From: Isoetes taiwanensis | Taxonomy: Eukaryota; Streptophyta; Lycopodiopsida; Isoetales; Isoetaceae | Assembly: GCA_021234155.1 (NCBI GenBank) | Contig: JAJEKV010000052.1 | Location: 9,565,284-9,629,283 of the forward strand | DNA length: 64,000 bases | Reading direction: 5' to 3' | In this document: positions 46,342 to 56,670 of the stretch, in pieces | How the letters are laid out: each line of letters opens with the position of its first letter | Position numbering within the stretch: position 1 is the stretch's first letter | Program-made: the position numbers and the translations under genes | Notes under the pieces: generated by a model | Seen by the model: the letters and a program-made list of their open reading frames with translations, nothing else | What the model was told of the DNA's origin: nothing | The model's database searches: none

Positions 46342-47173
46342 ATAAGTTTCTTGTACGTATAAATGTCATGACACGTCACTATGGGTATTTTGGGGCCATT
46401 GTGGAATAAACTAAAAGGGTTTAAATTAGCTATGCTAAAAATACCAGTTAATTAAGCCAATGGGATTAAGCCACCTGGACCAACTCGATTGGCCCACGCT
46501 ACTTACCCATTTGGGAAGTAATCAAGTGGGTCTCCAGCCCCAATTCTGCCCCAAATCAATTTCCGAGGAGTTGGAGAAGGAGCAGCTGCTTGTTCAAACC
46601 TGTCAACCCAGCTAACCATGGAAACTCTCAGGGACAATGGATCAAGCCAGGACATAGGTTAGTACCTAGATAGAATGATCTTCTAACTAACCCTTCTATG
46701 TGTAGATTTGTGATTAGTCTCTATATATTATGCTTTGATTAAGGTTATGGTTGAATCGATGTATGTATAGTGGATGTTCTCTTTTTGTTCCTCCTGTGTT
46801 GTGGGAATTAAGGGGTAGAGACCTAAAGGCCATCTAGTAGTAGATATGCTCCTAGCTAGAATCCCTTAAATCCCGTTAAATGTGGCCTGTGCACAAGAGC
46901 CCACCTGGCTAGGGATGGTATGTTGTGGTTCAACACCATACAATGGACACGGTGGTGAAGTAGAGGTGGAACCTTGCCTCGCATGGCTAAAGGATTCCTA
47001 TAGTATGCTAGGCTTATAGTCGGTCACTGTGTGTGGGCCGGGTATAGGTCTGACAGCATCTGGGTCGCAAGATATGTGCCTATAGGGATGTCCTAGACTC
47101 GATGAGCACGGCTGAGGCCGGCTTGTGGGTTTTGGGAGGTTAAGTCAGGTATGGATGTGGGGGTGCCAGTGAT

Positions 47174-47778
47174 CAGGGAATAAATTACTAATTGCATATT
47201 TCTATTTAGCCATAATGGCTTTAGCTAAACTTGCCTGAAACTAATCCCAAAACTTTCTGTGTTTTAGCTACACTCTTCAAATTTTCCCTCTCATACTTTC
47301 TAGCGTTTAGCTAAACTAACCCAAAATTCATCCCAAAAATTTCTGAGATGCGGGCACAGAAAACTTCAAGCTAAAATTATTATACTTTTTTCCAATTGTT
47401 TCCATTTACTTTAGTCATTTTTTGTGTGGAAACTTCCTAACAAAATGCCAACTAGCTAAGTTTAGGCCTCAAATTATTCCATGGATGCTAGGAAATAAAT
47501 ATTAATCATATATTTTCTTATTATCTAGAATTATTTTAGCCAAACTAGCCCGAAACTCATTCCAAAATTTTATATGGCTTAGCTAAACGTTACAAATTTC
47601 CACACTCTTATTTTCTAGCATTTGGCTAAAGCGCTCAAAGGTTAGGGTAGGCGTGAAAAAAGTTAAGCTAAAATTATTATTTTTTCCTCCATTTTTTCCA
47701 TCTACTTTAGCCAACATTTTTTGAAAATGTGCTAAAAAATCGCCAAATTGCTAAATTTAGCCCTTAAGTTATTCCGTG
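47174..47778. mobile_element. Non-autonomous hAT element, 605 bp, 8-bp target duplication
   Basis: Ends CAGGGAATAA and TTATTCCGTG (complement CACGGAATAA) match in nine of ten positions and have the CA-GG start of hAT termini. The 8-bp CCAGTGAT flanks both sides (47166-47173 and 47779-47786). Inside, a block of about 300 bp is tandemly duplicated (about 47178-47480 and 47480-47775), with many TTTAGCTAAA-like motifs. No coding capacity. Confidence 0.85.
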
Positions 47779-48415
47779 CCAGTGATGCCACGATCCTCTA
47801 GCCACCAATAGAACCATCGTGTTCGGGAGGGGGTTCACCCCTTTCTTGCCTCGTCGGACCGAGGAGATATAACCTAGAGTATAGGGTGATTCCATGAGAT
47901 TACGTCTCCGGAAGGCTACAACCATGTCATAGCATATTGCAGCCTAACTGCAAAATGTGCACAGGAGGGGCGAATGGAGTGGACTACCCTAGCCATTGTT
48001 CTATGCCAGCCAACGCCATTGTCATTATTTCGTCCGTTGTTATCTGGAGGCCCTGACTGTCAGTTGACTCCCATGAGTCTGAGCCCAGGATAGAACCTTC
48101 ATTTATGGTGCATTTCCTACGTTATATTGGTATTATGTTGATGTTGTCTTGATGATGGATGGGCCACCCTTTAGGGTGGCATACTATTGTGTATGTTGTG
48201 CTAGGTGCTAACATGTATGTACACTTCCACTATATAGGATTCCCATAGAAGGCATGGGGCGAATGACACCTCCCTGACCTTCGCCCGGACAGTTGACCAT
48301 CACAAGTGGTCCGAGCCAGACGTGGGGCCTTTCCATAGTGATGGAGTCGCCATGGGAGGGGAATTTCCTGTCTTTATACGATGGGAGCATCGTATAGGTT
48401 GGGGGAGCGTTACAA

Positions 48416-48427
48416 TGGTATCAGAGC
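48416..48427 (+). promoter_or_regulatory. Primer-binding site, tRNA-iMet
   Basis: TGGTATCAGAGC is the standard 12-nt complement of the initiator tRNA-Met 3' end used to prime LTR retrotransposon minus-strand synthesis. It lies one base after the LTR end ACA. Confidence 0.85.
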
Positions 48428-51400
48428 TATGATCTCGGTAGACCTTGATCATAGCCTTGGCCAAGTTCTAACTCGTTAGCTTGATTAATCATTAATGTAG
48501 AAAAATCACCCTAACCCTTAGGTATTGTGCCATTTAACTTAAGTAGGAGAAAAATGGGAAGATTATGAAGTAAATTGTAGGATGTAAGAGTAGGACCCTG
48601 TTGAGTTTTTGGTAGAACAAGGTCCCTGACTCTCAGAAGCCATAACTTTTCGTAGGAGGCTCGGATGAAGGTGATTTTTGTGCCATTGCGTTGAGAACAC
48701 TTAAATTACTTAGGATACCCATTGGATGGCATACCAAATGTCATCATTTTGGCTCTAGATTCAAGGGGGCATGTTGGGGGAAAAGGGGTCCCAGAATCAT
48801 GAGATAAACTCAAAAAAATCCCTATGCACCCACTTATATGTGCCTGCCATATAAAAAAAAACTTATACGTATATTTTGTATTAAAAGAAGAAAAAAAGTT
48901 AGGAGTAAAAAAAAAAAATTCGGGTATGTTTATTTTCTCTTGGTCGGTCCTTTTTTCTACACTATCATTCCTATTATTTCAGGTTGTCACATGGGTCGGT
49001 TATGATGCTTTGTTTTGTTGGGTCTTGTCGAGTTGTTTGGTCATAGAGGTTAGGTCTATTATTGTTGGTGCATTTGTTGCGCTTCTTGCTCTGAGCCAGG
49101 ATGGTTATTGGAAAATTTTGCCTAGGTTAAGGTGCTTTGTTGGTCTAGAGATATGTTGCTTACCCTTCTAGGTTCGTCTAGATATTGTTTAAATACATGT
49201 TTGTCGTTGTATGCAATAATAGAAGCCTCTTCATATGCATATTGTGCGTTATGCACGTTTTGTAACGGTTGCTTGGTTATTTATATAATTGTTCCAGCCC
49301 TAGCTTGTCCTTTCAACACGAGGTTTAAGGATGCATTACCAGGCTCGATGGTTATTGGAGGTCGAGTTATGGCTTTTCATTCGTCTTGAGTAGGCAAGGT
49401 TTGTGTATGGTTTGGTGCTTGTAATGTCTTCGTTTCTCGTAAGCTTTTATATTTTTATGGGTTCCTTCTAGTGTTATCGTGCTATGGGGTTTTCTGTTAA
49501 TATAGTGTTTTATTCTACTTATAATTTTAGTATCAGATGTGGAAATTGTAGTTCATGCATGCACTATAATCTCATCTTCGTCATGTTTTATATGCAAGTC
49601 CCGTTTGGCCCCTCTTGTTATTCGCTAAATTGTTCGTTTAATATTGCTCAATCCATGCATTGGGTTTCTCATCTTCAACTTGTCAAGTATGCCACCTCAT
49701 ACAAGTATTCCCACATCATGGGCATATTTAGTAAATGGCAGGGGTTCGTGTCTTCTTGACAACGGGATGAAATTTAGATGGGTCGGGGGACACTATTTTT
49801 AAGTATCTATTTAATTTTTCTCTTTGGTCTTTGCGATTTCTACAGGTAAATTCACTTTGCATATGAGCATTTATACTAAAATTGTCATTCTTTGGGTAAG
49901 AGCATCCATTTGGGAATATAGTAACTCCCGTCGAAATCTGATTCATTGCTTGGCTATTCCATGGATTTCTATCTTTGCAGTCTAGGTAGCGTCCTGTGCA
50001 ACATAGATTTTAGTTGTGGGATGTGCATCTGTTTGGCAGTTGATCTCGTTTTGCAAGTTAGACGATTCTCAATCCACGTTAATTTATTTCAATAGTTACA
50101 TAGTTCATTGGTTTGGTTAGAAGTGACTCTTTTTTCTCCAATTTCTCTTGCATGTAATTTCATTTGATATTCACTATGCTTGCTCTATTTGTTTTACCTC
50201 ATTACTTCTCCCTTCTTCTCCTCCTTTTTTGCATAAGTGTCTCGTCCCATTCAACCTTTGTTGCAATCAGTGGTCCCTTTGCTCTATTTGTTCTTTTACT
50301 CCATGTATCTCATGATGTCCCCTTCATTTGTTTTTTGTTCCTCGATATCTTCCGATTTGTTATGCTTTGGTCCTCATTTCTTGATCCCATTTCTTTGTCC
50401 ACATTTCTTTTTGTTTCTATTCTTTCTTGCTCTAAGGTTTTCGAGCTTTGTTTCTAGTGGTAGGCATAGGTAGGTGAGTGCATGCTATGTTCTTAGTGGT
50501 TTTCATGGATGCCCTTATGAGAACCTATACTCGCACTTTATCATAGATTCTTAGTGTCTCTTTAGTGCCTTTGAGGGCCCTTTGGCCATTTGCATTTTGT
50601 GACCTTGGCTACTTTGTCTCGTTTTGCTCTGTTCCTCCATTCTCGATCCCTTTTTCCATCCATTTCATTCTGATCTTCTGTTTGTCTTTTTTTACCCTAC
50701 ATTTGTTCCTTTCCCCTTTTGTTCCATTTTATCCCTTGAAAGACATCTTTGCTCTGCTATTGTCTTGACTCCCTCCTTTGTCTGCCTCTTGACTCGTCGT
50801 AGTTCTTCTTGCCTTGTTGGTCCAGTCATCATGCCTTTTCTATGTTGATCCCTTACGAAAAGGGAAGAGTTTGTTTGGTGTACATCTATCCTGCATGATG
50901 TTTACATGACATTCCCCTTTTCGGCCTGCATTTGAAATTTCAAAACGCGGTTATATCATCGCATATTCATGCATGTTGTAGTGGTTCTTGTTGTTGGTTG
51001 TCTTGCATTCTTATATGGTTTTTATTCTTGTTTCAGGTTGCACCCAATTTTCTTCATGCATTCCTCGTCTTAGCATTGACCCCATCCTCGCTGACTCTGT
51101 GGCATCATCTACCGATGTTCTCAATTGCCTCCTCTCTGCCTTGCCTTTTTTGGTAGTCTTTCTGTTCCTTCCAGCAAGTGCTAAGTTGGATTCATTTTTG
51201 GCTATCATTTGCCCTGGCTCGACAATCTGCCTGCCAACCCGTTCTTTTGTTAGAAATCATTCATCTCTAGTTGTCGACATTGTTTTTGCTCTCGCCACTT
51301 CTGACTTCCTTCTTATCGATACCGCCTCCATCGTGCCCTCTCACCCTTTCTTCTGTTCCCTTTTGGGGGTGGTCCCAAAAGATCATCAAGTTATTCATCA

Positions 51401-51829
51401 AGTTGTTCTCTTGAGTCTGTTAGTCCCTTGATGTCATCTTCCGACTATGTCATATGGTCCCCTTTGGATTCCTTGGATTCATTGTTCCAGGCTCCAGATT
51501 TCTGTCACCTTAATGGTTCCTTTTGTTCTTGAGTCTCGGGATCACTATCGTCTTATTTTTGTAGGTTATGTTTTTTCTACTTTTGAAAGTTTGCTTGGAT
51601 CAGTTATGCATGTAGGGTATATATTTAGGTTTTAGTCCTTATTTGTCATGGTGTTTTGTCGTTATAATATTCACTGTAGTTTGCTGGTACATTGATTCTT
51701 CGGTTTTGATTTCAGGTGCTCTTTGTTAGCTTGTTGACTATGTGGACTATGTCCTGTCTTCATGTCTTCCATTTTATGAATTCCATGGTGGGTGGTTTCG
51801 GTCTTTCTTATTAATAGTGGGGTTTGCAT
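48428..51829. other. LTR-element leader, then unassigned T-rich DNA
   Basis: About 48428-48800 looks like untranslated leader of the LTR element. After about 48840 it is T-rich with long Leu/Phe/Ser-biased chance frames on the plus strand; none matches a family I know. Confidence 0.35.
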
Positions 51830-52839
51830 TGTCTTCATGAAAGTTCGCTTGAATCTGCCCAAGTTAAGAAGTTTCTTCAGGATAACCCATCCTACCGGCG
51901 ATTCCAAGAATAGTTAGACTCTTGATCCCGGAGGCATTGTACGAAGAGACTTTATGCATCCCGGTTACCCCAGGGTTTCTTGGGCCCTTTCCCCTCTACT
52001 TGCATTGGCATCCCGCATCGTCTCATGCTCATTACTTTTTTCCTGGCATCGAGGTGCGCCTTATAGTCTCTCGTGGCCTCGATCTATAATGGGGTTTGAG
52101 GTAGGTTCCTCTTTGTGTCGGATGATGATATTTGTGCATAAAGACCTTTCCCTAGAATGCTATGGTTCTCTTCTTGTATAGAAGATAGGGAAAGGAACGC
52201 TAGTTTTGGCGCCAGATCTCCTTTCGGACCCAGGCTTTCTTTGGCATAAGCCTGCTATAATGCAGACTCTCTTTGGCCCTTTCTTCCATAAAAGACTTGT
52301 GTCTTCCTGATTCCTCATCGGCGTTTCCTCTAAGCTGAATCTTGTTGTTGTATGGAGTTCCCCCCCTCCCATCTCTTGTTCTTCTATATAGGTTTTACTT
52401 TTCGTTCACAGTTGGCCAATGGGCTTCTGCATTTTTCCCAGCATAGCACATGGCGCTTCTAGAGGGCAACAGGGGGACGCCCCTCCGGGTCCAACCTATA
52501 TTTTCCTATCTCGGCGTAGCCCCGTGGCCTCCGAGGATCCTTATAGATCGTCTTTTAAATTTTTGATATTGCGTTCTTGTATTTCTAGTCCAACTTTATA
52601 GCTTGCTGACTCTTGACCCATAGATGGCTCCTAACACAGTTGACTGTCACATGTGGTTTGATCTTGTAGTTTGGAGCTCACTGATGTGCATGGGGCTGCT
52701 TTTTATATGCCCCTAGGTCGAGCCTATCTTATCTATTAAAATGGTAAGGTGTTGGGTTTCGTGCCGGAACGCCGCAAGTTACGCCGCATGCGGCGTTCCC
52801 TCTTCCTATTGCGACAGAGTTTTCCCCTTGCGTCTTGGC

Positions 52840-53262
52840 AACGACGATGTTGATCGAAGATGCTGATCGAAGATGCTTTGGGCACAAAAGAACTGTAGTG
52901 GCTCTGACCCACTGCAAGAAGGGTTGCGTCAATTCGTTGCTCAGAACAAATGTTCCTATTTGCTCAGAACAAATGGCTCAGAGCGTCTTCCTATTTGCTC
53001 AGAACAAATGGCTGCCCCATCGAACTGGTGGAGCCTATCGGTACAAGGCCTTCGAGGCCATTTTGCTGCTTGGGCGCCTGTACTTTGCCACTGTGGATAT
53101 GAGGATTAGGGTTCGTAGAGGTGGCCGTACCTCCCAGATCTATGTCATCCGCCAAAGCATTGCCAAGGCTTTAGTTGCTTATTATCAAATGTACGTGAAG
53201 AGCAGTCCAAGAAGAAAATAAAGGAAATCTGGCAGCTCTAATGGCCTGGTAGAGAACATTAT
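52840..53262 (+). pseudogene. RPS16: Ribosomal protein S16 (uS9) pseudogene 1
   Basis: uS9 is a component of the cytosolic 40S subunit. The frame reads [17 protein letters not shown], then [29 protein letters not shown] and [15 protein letters not shown], matching plant RPS16 in order and spacing without introns. Between the first two blocks a stretch is replaced by about three units of a CTCAGAACAAATGG-type short repeat. A one-base shift near 53194 leads to a premature stop; the correct continuation [12 protein letters not shown] is in another frame. The basic C-terminus (RGARSRYQKSYR in plants) is missing. Intron-free and truncated, so a retro-pseudogene. Confidence 0.9.
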
Positions 53263-54324
53263 CCCTAACAAAAGCGCAACGTTCTTGACATCTGGTACAT
53301 TGTTTTCGTGCCAGCATCAATATGAGAGTCGCATTTGGTCTCAGGTAAGGACCCTGAGATGCCGATCTTCAGGCTTTGCAGTGCGCAAATATAGCCATGG
53401 CACTATTTTGGGCATCCACTAATTCTTTACTCTGCATGCAGAGTCGAAGCTTCTGAAAGAGGATTATAAGCAATCATCATGATGCATACCAGCAAACCAG
53501 TGTATGCTCCATATCTCGCACTTCCTGCTTCTCGAACGTGTTTGCTACAACTTTTTTTTTTTGCCCATCTGGTAGAACTTCTTCTTAAATTGGATTGTCT
53601 GCTCTATTTAAATTGTTTGTTTTGCCACACCTGTACATTGTGGCCTTATGGCTACTAAGCGGCATCAGTTGTTTTCTCACTCTTTGGCTATTAAGGAATC
53701 GTGGAGGCTATAATTTGATCCGGAGAATACAACATGTTGCTAAGGAGAAGAGTGATATGGCATGAAACAGGAACGGATCAAGATGTGTAAAGATTCTGAT
53801 GTATTAGGTAAATCTGTGGCAATAATTTTGGCTTTACTTTATAGGAGGCTAAATTTGTGATCACTGAATAGGTCTTTGCAATGTAAAGGACATTTCCCAT
53901 TCCTTTCTTCTTCTTCTTTTCCTGCATGCAGCTACTTGAACGGACCTAATCCTCTATGTTTCTAAAGCATAGTGATCGAATGAGCCTGCAAGGTCTGTTT
54001 TTATAAATACTGTTCTTATGTTAGGGAATAATTGTGAAGGCTTAGCATTTTGCTATTCTCTCATTGTACTAATAGATACATGTCAATCTAGATTCTGAAT
54101 GACATGTTTGCTAATCAACAAGGTTAGAACATGTTATTATAAAGGTAGGAACTGCATTCACTTGAACTGAAACTTAGATTTCAGAACGTTGCACATGTGC
54201 AGAAATTTTGTTTGCAATAAAAAGCTAGCTAGCATTCTCTGAAAATTTACTTTGCACTATAATCTCCATCATAATTGCATGTATTTAGATGTGCACATTA
54301 ATTTAGTTCGAAATAATATTTAGT
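53263..54324 (+). repeat. 3' flank of RPS16 pseudogene 1 (copy P of a four-copy segment)
   Basis: About 850 bp (53280-54120) recurs at 55505-56340, 58025-58870 and 59185-60045. Markers: TTGACATCTGGTACATT, GGCCTTATGGCTACTAAGCG, TGAATGACATGTTTGCT. Copies differ by a few percent. Confidence 0.85.
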
Positions 54325-54329
54325 TGCTT

Positions 54330-54435
54330 ATTAGCAAATGTACATGAAGAGCAGTCCAAGAAGAAAATAAAGGAAATTTGGCAGCGGAATGGCCTGGTAG
54401 AGAGCATTATCCCTAACAAAAGGGCAACATTCTTG
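54330..54435 (+). pseudogene. RPS16: RPS16 3'-end fragment (tandem partial copy)
   Basis: AAGAGCAGTCCAAGAAGAAA and the following AAAGG block repeat the 3' end of pseudogene 1, marking the junction of a 1.14-kb tandem duplication. A second such fragment is at 59073-59175. Confidence 0.85.
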
Positions 54436-55496
54436 CACTGCGACTCGCATGAAACCAACAAAGCGCCCGATAGATAGGCTTCTCATTCATCTCAGCAGAT
54501 TTTCTACAATGGTGGACAGTGGATAGCCGCACACATGCGAACTACCCACGAAAAATAAAGGGAAAATCCAATTATATCATTTGGACCCCAAAACAAATAC
54601 AATGCTAATAGATGAGTGGCTGATGTACCTGCCGAAAGCTTATCACCGGGATTAAAAAACCCCGCCCTTTCGGGTTTTCGAAGAAAAACCCTAGTGATAA
54701 AGCCGAAGGGGCTTAGACAAGCGTAAGGCATAGAATCGCTCCCAAAACCAGCGCATGGAGAAGTCAAAACGGATGGCTCGCCAACTGCACTGCACATCAC
54801 CAACAACAAACGAGAAACATACCAAAGAATAGCATCACCCGGTGGGTGGAAAAAAGCATCACCCACCCGTGGAAAAACATGATAAAACGAAACTTGTACA
54901 AAATATAATAAACAAAGAAGGGGGAGGGTGGGTTCAAAGAGAATAAGGTGCTGGCGAGAGAAGAGGAAGCGCCCGATGAAACGTCGATGTAGAACTCTGC
55001 AATAAGTAGCAAACGCCCAACTTGATGAACGGCCCAAAAATGCATCGCGATGCATGCATCGCGACGCATGCATGCTTCGTCTTGAGTACAGAATGCCGAT
55101 TCGCTTCTGCGAATCGGCGACATTCTTGCACCGCGACATTCGCATGAAACCAACAAAGCGCCCGAATACCAAAGGACTTCCTTAACAAACTAGGATCGAG
55201 GACGAAGGTCACAGGATGAAGGCTAAAGGCCGGAAAGGATAGCAGGAAAGCAACGCCAAATTGGCCAAACCAGGCAGGAAGAAGCCCCTCCCCTGCCTGG
55301 AAACAAATCAAAGAGAATAAGGTACCGCTGAGAGAAGAGGAAGCGCCGATGAAACGTCGATGTAGAACTCTGCAATAAGTAGCAAACGCCCAACTTGATG
55401 AACGGCCCAAAAATGCATGCGATGCATGCATGCGACGCATGCAATGCATGCATGCTCGTCTTGAGCAAGAATGCCGATTCGCTACGCGAATCGACG
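54436..55496 (-). mobile_element. 1061-bp compound insertion with three 9-bp target repeats
   Basis: The same place in copy 2 (about 59175) is uninterrupted. The 9-bp ACATTCTTG occurs at 54427-54435, 55120-55128 and 55497-55505, so the insert is two units, 54436-55119 (684 bp) and 55129-55496 (368 bp), separated by the target sequence. Both share AGAGAAGAGGAAGCGCCCGA-type blocks, GATGAACGGCCCAAAAATGC, alternating GCATGCATCG repeats and a hairpin GATTCGC...GCGAATC. Unit 1 also carries the LINE-like fold CCCTAGTGATAAAGCC with GGGTTTT repeats (54640-54720, minus strand). No coding capacity recognised. Confidence 0.75.
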
Positions 55497-56344
55497 ACAT
55501 TCTTGACATCTGGTACATTCTCTTCCTTCCAGCATCAATATGAAAGTCGTGTTTGCTCTCAGTTAAGGACCATGAGATGCCGATCTTCAGGTTTGCAGTA
55601 GGCAAATGTAGCCATGGCACTTGTTTCTTTACTCTTCATGCAGAGCCGAAGCTTCTTAAAAAGGATTATAAGCTACTATCACGATGCATACCAGCAAACC
55701 CGTGTATGCTCCATAGCTCACACTTTCTGCTTCTTAAACATGTCTGCTACAGATTTTCTTTTGCCCATATGGTAGAACTTCTGCTTAAATTGAATTTTTT
55801 GCTCTGTTTCAATTGTTTATTTTGCCACACCTGTACATTGTGGCCTTATGGCTGCTAAGCGGCATCAGTTATTTTCTCTCTCTTTAGTTATTAAGGAATC
55901 GTGGAGGCTATAAGTTGATCCGGAGAATACAATATGTTTCTAAGGAGAAGAGTGATATGGCATGAAACTGGAACAGATCAAGATGTATAAAGGTTCTGAT
56001 GTATTAGGTAAATCTGTAGCAACAATTTCGACTTCACTTTATAGTAGGCTAATTTTGTGATCACTGAATAGGTCTTGAGCAATGTAAAGGTCATTTCGGA
56101 TTCCTCTCTTTTTTTTTCCTGCATTTTTCTATTTGCATGCACTTCTTGCAGGAAGAGCAGCAACTTGAATGGACCTAATCCTCTATGTTTCTAAAGCATA
56201 GTGATAAAATGAGCTTGCAAGATCTGTTTTTATAAATATTGTTCTTATGTTAGGGAATAATTGTGAAGGCTTTGCATTTTGCTATTCTCTCATTGTTTTA
56301 ATAGACACATGTCAATCTAGACTCTGAATGACATGTTTGCTGCA

Positions 56345-56410
56345 GTGTTGCAGCGTATTGTTGCTCTGGAGCAGGTTAAAGTGCGGGAGGCACGTGTGAA
56401 GGCGGCCTCG
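56345..56410 (+). mobile_element. Truncated LINE fragment at end of duplication copy 1
   Basis: Follows TGACATGTTTGCT, as the full LINE does at 60045. The stretch GTGTTGCAGCGTATTGTTGC to GCACGTGTGAAGGCGGCC is shared; here it then breaks off. Confidence 0.75.
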
Positions 56411-56670
56411 TTTGTTATAAGTCTTAAAAAAAAGTTGGCACAACTTAGCTTAAATATTGTTCAAAAGTTGTTGCAAAAACCTACTTAACATGCGATAGAA
56501 AGTTGACAAAAGGAGGTCATTGCTTTGACAAAAGATTTGACACTATGCAGTAGAAACAATGTTGACACAACACAAGCACTTTGTGTGAAGATAGTAGTAT
56601 TCGACACAAATTTGTCACTACACATAGGACTTGTCACAAGGGTTGACACTATACCCCCATCCTCTTGTAT
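56411..56670. other. Spacer between duplication copies
   Basis: 260 bp without a gene; short GTTGACA/CACAA-type repeats. Confidence 0.5.

Larger units (their letters stand above)
46290..48414 (+). mobile_element. LTR (5' type) of an LTR retrotransposon, with nested hAT element
   Basis: The right edge is set by ...GCGTTACA directly before a tRNA-iMet primer-binding site. The left edge is uncertain, somewhere near 46290 where a GC-rich block begins. Removing the nested 605-bp hAT element and its duplication leaves about 1.5 kb, a plausible Gypsy-type LTR. No second LTR or gag/pol is visible, so the element is truncated. Confidence 0.55.
51830..56410 (+). repeat. Segmental duplication, copy 1 (RPS16 pseudogene unit)
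   Basis: Nearly identical to 56671-60105 over its whole length except an 82-bp segment (about 51867-51948) absent from copy 2 and a 1061-bp insertion (54436-55496). Order: unique-looking 0.9 kb, RPS16 pseudogene, 1.1 kb 3' flank, then a second partial copy of the RPS16 3' end and flank (54325-54435 plus 55497-56345), then the start of a LINE (56345-56410). Confidence 0.92.

Noticed and set aside
50164..51431. Membrane protein suggested by Leu/Phe/Ser-rich plus-strand frames
   Set aside because: Hydrophobicity comes from T-rich DNA; frames overlap in several phases with no conserved motif.
52835..53221. Functional RPS16 gene
   Set aside because: Internal replacement, 3' frameshift and missing basic C-terminus; intron-free copy.
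54504..55620. Long minus-strand frames (222 and 228 residues) as genes
   Set aside because: They run across the compound insertion, its short GCATGC repeats and flanking pseudogene sequence; one of them crosses the insertion edge.
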